Source: Gammaproteobacteria bacterium
GTDB taxonomy: Bacteria; Pseudomonadota; Gammaproteobacteria; Pseudomonadales; Azotimanducaceae
Assembly (NCBI GenBank): GCA_003476445.1
Contig: DMUF01000239.1
Span: 14,762-22,509 of the forward strand
DNA: 7,748 nucleotides
Reading direction: 5' to 3'
Below the pieces are notes generated by a model. The model was not told where the DNA came from and ran no database searches. It worked only from the letters and a program-made list of their open reading frames with translations. Positions 5,512 through 7,748 of the stretch are shown here, in pieces. Position 1 is the first letter of the stretch; every line of letters starts with the position of its first letter. The position numbers and the translations under genes are program-made.

Positions 5512-6450
5512 TCGGTCGGGCAGTTCCTCCATGGGGATATGGCCGGCGTCGGGGTAGACCACCAGGCGGGCGTTCGGCAGTACCTCGGCAAAGCGCTCCC
5601 CGACCGCCACGGGAATGAGGGCGTCATGCTCGCCCCACATCACAAGGGCGGGCTGCGTCAGCGCCGCAAGGTCAGGCTCCGGCGCATCGGCCGCGCGTCT
5701 GAAACCCTCGAAGCGGGCGAGCGTTGCCGCACGCGAACCCGATCGCATCGCAAGATCGTAATAGCGCTGCACCATCGCATCATCCACCGTTGCCGGATCG
5801 AAGAACGATGCTCTTAAACCCTGTTTTATCAGCGGCTTGGGATCGATATTGCGGGCAATACCGCGAAACCACGATTGCCCAAGCAGGCGAAACGCGACGG
5901 GGGAACCCTCGCCGCGTGGCGGGCCTTTCTGCTCGCGCCAGGACCAAAGCCCTACCGCATCGACGAGCAGCATGCCCTGCACCCGCGCGGGATGTTCAAG
6001 GGCGTAGTGCCACGTCACACCCCCGCCCATGGAGTTACCGCCCAGAACGAAGGTCTGAATGCCCAGGTGGTCTACCACGGCATCCACCGTGTCGATAAAC
6101 GCAGCCATGGAATAGTTGTCGTCGGGCACGCGTCCCGTGAGCCCATGCCCCGGCAGATCGAGCGTGACCACGCGCCAATCGTCACCCAAACGGGTCACCC
6201 ACGGTTCCCAGGTGTGCAACGAGGCATTGGACCCGTGGAGCAACACGACCACCGGCGCTTCATGATTGCCCTCGTCACGGTAATGCACCCGCGCGCCATT
6301 CGGCAGCGACAGGAACTGAGACGCAGGGCTCACGTAACGGGCATCGACCTCCGCAGCAGGCAGATCGCCTTCGAACAGCCAGATGCCACCCAAGAGAACG
6401 GCGCCCAGAATAGTCACCAGCACGATCTTTCCCCGCTTGCCAAGCTTCAT
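5449..6450 (-). CDS. Alpha/beta hydrolase with N-terminal membrane anchor
   Basis: A 333-residue alpha/beta-hydrolase-fold protein. Residues 4-7 are basic and 9-26 hydrophobic, forming a signal anchor (or uncleaved signal), so the catalytic domain is probably periplasmic. Fold landmarks: oxyanion HG at 72-73 (VVVLLHGSNAS), DLPGHG at 98-103, nucleophile S140 in the elbow GNSMGG (138-143), acid candidate D276 in WGEHDALIP, and H304 in DAGHIPMEE. All three triad residues are present, so it should be an active esterase, lipase or related hydrolase; the substrate is unknown. A cap region lies around 165-245. The ATG at 6450 is preceded by GGAGG at 6465-6461, 10 bases away. The last 20 residues are encoded inside the antiparallel end of the symporter gene. 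The gene is divergent from the small secreted protein, with 141 bases between them. Confidence 0.9.
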   Translation of the reverse strand: MKLGKRGKIVLVTILGAVLLGGIWLFEGDLPAAEVDARYVSPASQFLSLPNGARVHYRDEGNHEAPVVVLLHGSNASLHTWEPWVTRLGDDWRVVTLDLPGHGLTGRVPDDNYSMAAFIDTVDAVVDHLGIQTFVLGGNSMGGGVTWHYALEHPARVQGMLLVDAVGLWSWREQKGPPRGEGSPVAFRLLGQSWFRGIARNIDPKPLIKQGLRASFFDPATVDDAMVQRYYDLAMRSGSRAATLARFEGFRRAADAPEPDLAALTQPALVMWGEHDALIPVAVGERFAEVLPNARLVVYPDAGHIPMEELPDRSASDARAFLEQVHAAREAFP

Positions 6451-6591
6451 GGAAGGCAGTCCTCCGCAGGCTCCCCTTACGCGTTTTTAAGTTGCGGCAC
6501 GCGTCGTGAATCGCGTGTCGTCGCCTTGCGCCGGCACAACCCGGCGATCTGATGTCACGGATCTGTCATGTTGCCCGGCTACCGTGCCCCG
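6451..6591. other. Short divergent intergenic region with two inverted repeats
   Basis: The region between the hydrolase start and the small secreted protein. It contains CACGCG-8-CGCGTG (6498-6517), the all-GC inverted repeat CGCCGG-6-CCGGCG (6529-6546), and a repeated GATCTG at 6546 and 6560. An AT-rich patch (TTTTTAA, 6484-6490) could belong to the hydrolase promoter on the minus strand, but I could not find a convincing -35/-10 pair on either strand. Confidence 0.4.
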
Positions 6592-6891
6592 ATGAAACAC
6601 CTACTCCTGGTCCTCGCGACCGCGCTGACGCTCTCCCCCTGCGGACTCAGGGCACAGCAACCCGCCGATCCGGCAAACCTCCCCGGACCTGAGCTGCGGG
6701 CGCAAGAAACACGTGAGCGGCAGAATCTCTGCCTGGGCGGATGGGACGATCGCAAGCTGATCGTCGCGGAATCACGAATCGAGAACCCTTTTCGCGAAAC
6801 GTCCCGCCTGGGGTGTGAGACGGAGGGGGGTACAGCCGTAGAAATGCCAGACCTGCCGGCACCGCAATCGAATCCGCCTCGCATCGCCTGA
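6592..6891 (+). CDS. Small putative secreted protein, function unknown
   Basis: A 99-residue protein that I do not recognise. The N-terminus, MKHLLLVLATALTLSPCGLRA, looks like a Sec signal peptide with probable cleavage after LRA (residue 21), leaving a mature protein of about 78 residues that starts QQPADPANLPGPEL. It is polar, has two cysteines (in NLCLGGW and RLGCETEG) that could form a disulfide, and ends in a proline-rich tail. LSPC is not a valid lipobox because Pro precedes Cys. The frame is open to an ATG at 6568, but 6592 puts the signal peptide at the start; neither has a strong ribosome binding site. A near-complete antisense frame exists but lacks any recognisable feature. The stop codon lies inside a strong hairpin. 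Confidence 0.5.
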   Translation: MKHLLLVLATALTLSPCGLRAQQPADPANLPGPELRAQETRERQNLCLGGWDDRKLIVAESRIENPFRETSRLGCETEGGTAVEMPDLPAPQSNPPRIA

Positions 6892-6912
6892 CACGCGGTC
6901 AGGGATGCGAGG
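6877..6912 (+). terminator. Strong hairpin between convergent genes, probable terminator
   Basis: CCTCGCATC then CCTGAC (6877-6892, with one bulged G at 6886) pairs with GTCAGG then GATGCGAGG (6898-6912), giving a 15-bp stem around the 5-base loop ACGCG. The left arm includes the stop codon of the small secreted protein. On the plus strand it is followed only by TCTTCAAG, so there is no clear U-tract. A second small palindrome, GGTCTTCAAGACC (6911-6923), follows directly. Position between convergent genes supports termination, possibly in both directions. Confidence 0.5.
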
Positions 6913-6926
6913 TCTTCAAGACCGGT

Positions 6927-7748
6927 TCAGCCCATGCGCGCCATGACCGGGCCAAAGAGCTCCTCATCAGAGAGCAGTTCCTTGGTCTTCACCAGCGGCT
7001 TGGAAACCCAGGTTTCATTGATGAGATCGCGCCAGGTGATGTTGTTGTTGGTGCCGTTACCACCCCAGGAACCGCAACCCAGCGAGAACGTCTGACGCAT
7101 ACCGTTCCAGAGGTTGCCGCTGTTCGAGGCCGCCTGCGGCTGGTTCACCATCACGCGCGAGGTGCGGGTCGCATTCGCGAGCTTCATGATGTTTTCGTCA
7201 CTGTTCGAATAGATGCCGCAGGAGTGCCCTTGCCCCTGATAGGCCTGAATACCGTTGGTATGCCGAATTGCATCATCGATATCGCGCACGCGGTAGAGCG
7301 TCATCACCACGGACAGCTTCTCGCCCGAGAACGGGAATTCCGGGCCCCAGCCTGATTCGGGCACGATGAAGAAGCGCTTGCCTTCCGGCAGCTCAATGCC
7401 GGCCATGCCAGCGATCTTCTCTGCGGGCTGGGCAACGATCGCCGTATTGAGGTGCCCGTCGTGCCATAGCGTGTGCTCGAGCTTCTGCTTTTCCTCCGCA
7501 GAGACCAGATACCCGCCCTGTTGCAGCAGCTTTTCCAGCATCGGCTCGTAAATGGCGTCGACGAGAAGAACCGAATTGTCAGACGAGCAGGACGCCGCCA
7601 GATCGAGCGTCTTCGAAATGCGGATCTTTTCCGCCGCGTCATCCAGATTGGCGGTCTCGTCGACGGTGATCACCGCGTTACCGACACCCACACCCAGCGC
7701 AGGCGTGCCGCTCGAATAGGCGGCCTTCACCATCGCGCCGCCGCCCGT
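6927..7748 (-). CDS. CoA-acylating aldehyde dehydrogenase, C-terminal part (partial, possibly sulfoacetaldehyde dehydrogenase-like)
   Basis: The C-terminal 273 residues of an NAD(P)+-dependent aldehyde dehydrogenase; the frame is open to the right edge of the window, so the cofactor-binding N-terminal half is outside. The segment before and after the first visible Met reads GGGAMVKAAYSSGTPALGVGVGN. The catalytic cysteine candidate is encoded at 7589-7587 in AASCSSDNSV. This arrangement, and the tail GCGSWGGNGTNNNITWRDLI, match the CoA-acylating group (EutE, the aldehyde domain of AdhE, SauS) rather than hydrolytic aldehyde dehydrogenases. Members convert an aldehyde and CoA to acyl-CoA. The SCSS-x-NS form recalls, from memory, acylating sulfoacetaldehyde dehydrogenase (SauS), but the substrate is not certain. 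No taurine or sulfonate gene is visible nearby. It is convergent with the small secreted protein, from which it is separated by 35 bases containing a hairpin. Confidence 0.88.
   Translation of the reverse strand, partial: TGGGAMVKAAYSSGTPALGVGVGNAVITVDETANLDDAAEKIRISKTLDLAASCSSDNSVLLVDAIYEPMLEKLLQQGGYLVSAEEKQKLEHTLWHDGHLNTAIVAQPAEKIAGMAGIELPEGKRFFIVPESGWGPEFPFSGEKLSVVMTLYRVRDIDDAIRHTNGIQAYQGQGHSCGIYSNSDENIMKLANATRTSRVMVNQPQAASNSGNLWNGMRQTFSLGCGSWGGNGTNNNITWRDLINETWVSKPLVKTKELLSDEELFGPVMARMG

Noticed and set aside
5875..6552. Plus-strand 225-codon open frame
   Set aside because: It is antisense to the alpha/beta hydrolase, whose full catalytic triad identifies the real frame; the shadow is His/Arg/Pro-rich.
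6592..6660. Lipoprotein signal in the small secreted protein
   Set aside because: The cysteine is preceded by LSP; Pro before the Cys does not fit the lipobox, and the LRA site downstream suits ordinary signal peptidase.
6579..6884. Minus-strand 101-codon frame opposite the small secreted protein
   Set aside because: The plus-strand frame has a signal-peptide-like start, while the minus-strand product is Ser/Arg/Cys-rich without features; certainty is moderate.
1..7748. CRISPR array, tRNA, rRNA, insertion sequence or prophage
   Set aside because: No regular repeat-spacer pattern, transposase, integrase, terminal inverted repeat or RNA gene signature was seen on either strand.

Overview
The window is about 7.7 kb of GC-rich, densely packed bacterial DNA, most likely from a gammaproteobacterium. 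The basis is the gene content and protein style: PanC and CoaX recall, from memory, the Legionella/Francisella-type enzymes rather than the Pseudomonas type. No rRNA or other phylogenetic marker is present, so the assignment is an inference. I see no tRNA, rRNA, CRISPR array, insertion sequence or phage gene.

Layout. (1) Bases 1-131, plus strand: the last 42 codons of a membrane protein that looks like an NhaC-type Na+/H+ antiporter. (2) Bases 59-3707, minus strand: a compact four-gene unit read panB, panC, coaX, then a site-2 protease with CBS domains. The first three genes are joined by 4-bp stop/start overlaps and the fourth follows after 30 bp. (3) Bases 3708-4056: a non-coding divergent control region with a good sigma70-like promoter facing right, palindromes, short repeats, and a hairpin over the panB ribosome binding site. 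(4) Bases 4057-5511, plus strand: a GPH/MelB-type sugar:cation symporter starting at TTG. (5) Bases 5449-6450, minus strand: a membrane-anchored alpha/beta hydrolase whose 3' end overlaps the symporter by 63 bp. (6) Bases 6592-6891, plus strand: a small, probably secreted protein of unknown function, ending in a strong hairpin. (7) Bases 6927-7748, minus strand: the C-terminal 273 residues of a CoA-acylating aldehyde dehydrogenase, cut by the window edge.

How the genes fit together. PanB makes ketopantoate, PanC condenses pantoate with beta-alanine to give pantothenate, and CoaX phosphorylates pantothenate, so the minus-strand unit covers most of the route into coenzyme A. The ketopantoate reductase (panE/panG) and aspartate decarboxylase (panD) are not in the window. 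The intramembrane protease at the end of the unit is the unexpected partner. The other genes look like unrelated transport and catabolic neighbours.

Most of the window is ordinary metabolism. The points most worth a second look are the protease-CBS gene attached to the CoA unit, the two tail-to-tail coding overlaps (73 and 63 bp), the structured leader of panB, and the stop-codon hairpin of the small secreted protein. I found no convincing evidence of a wholly new system.
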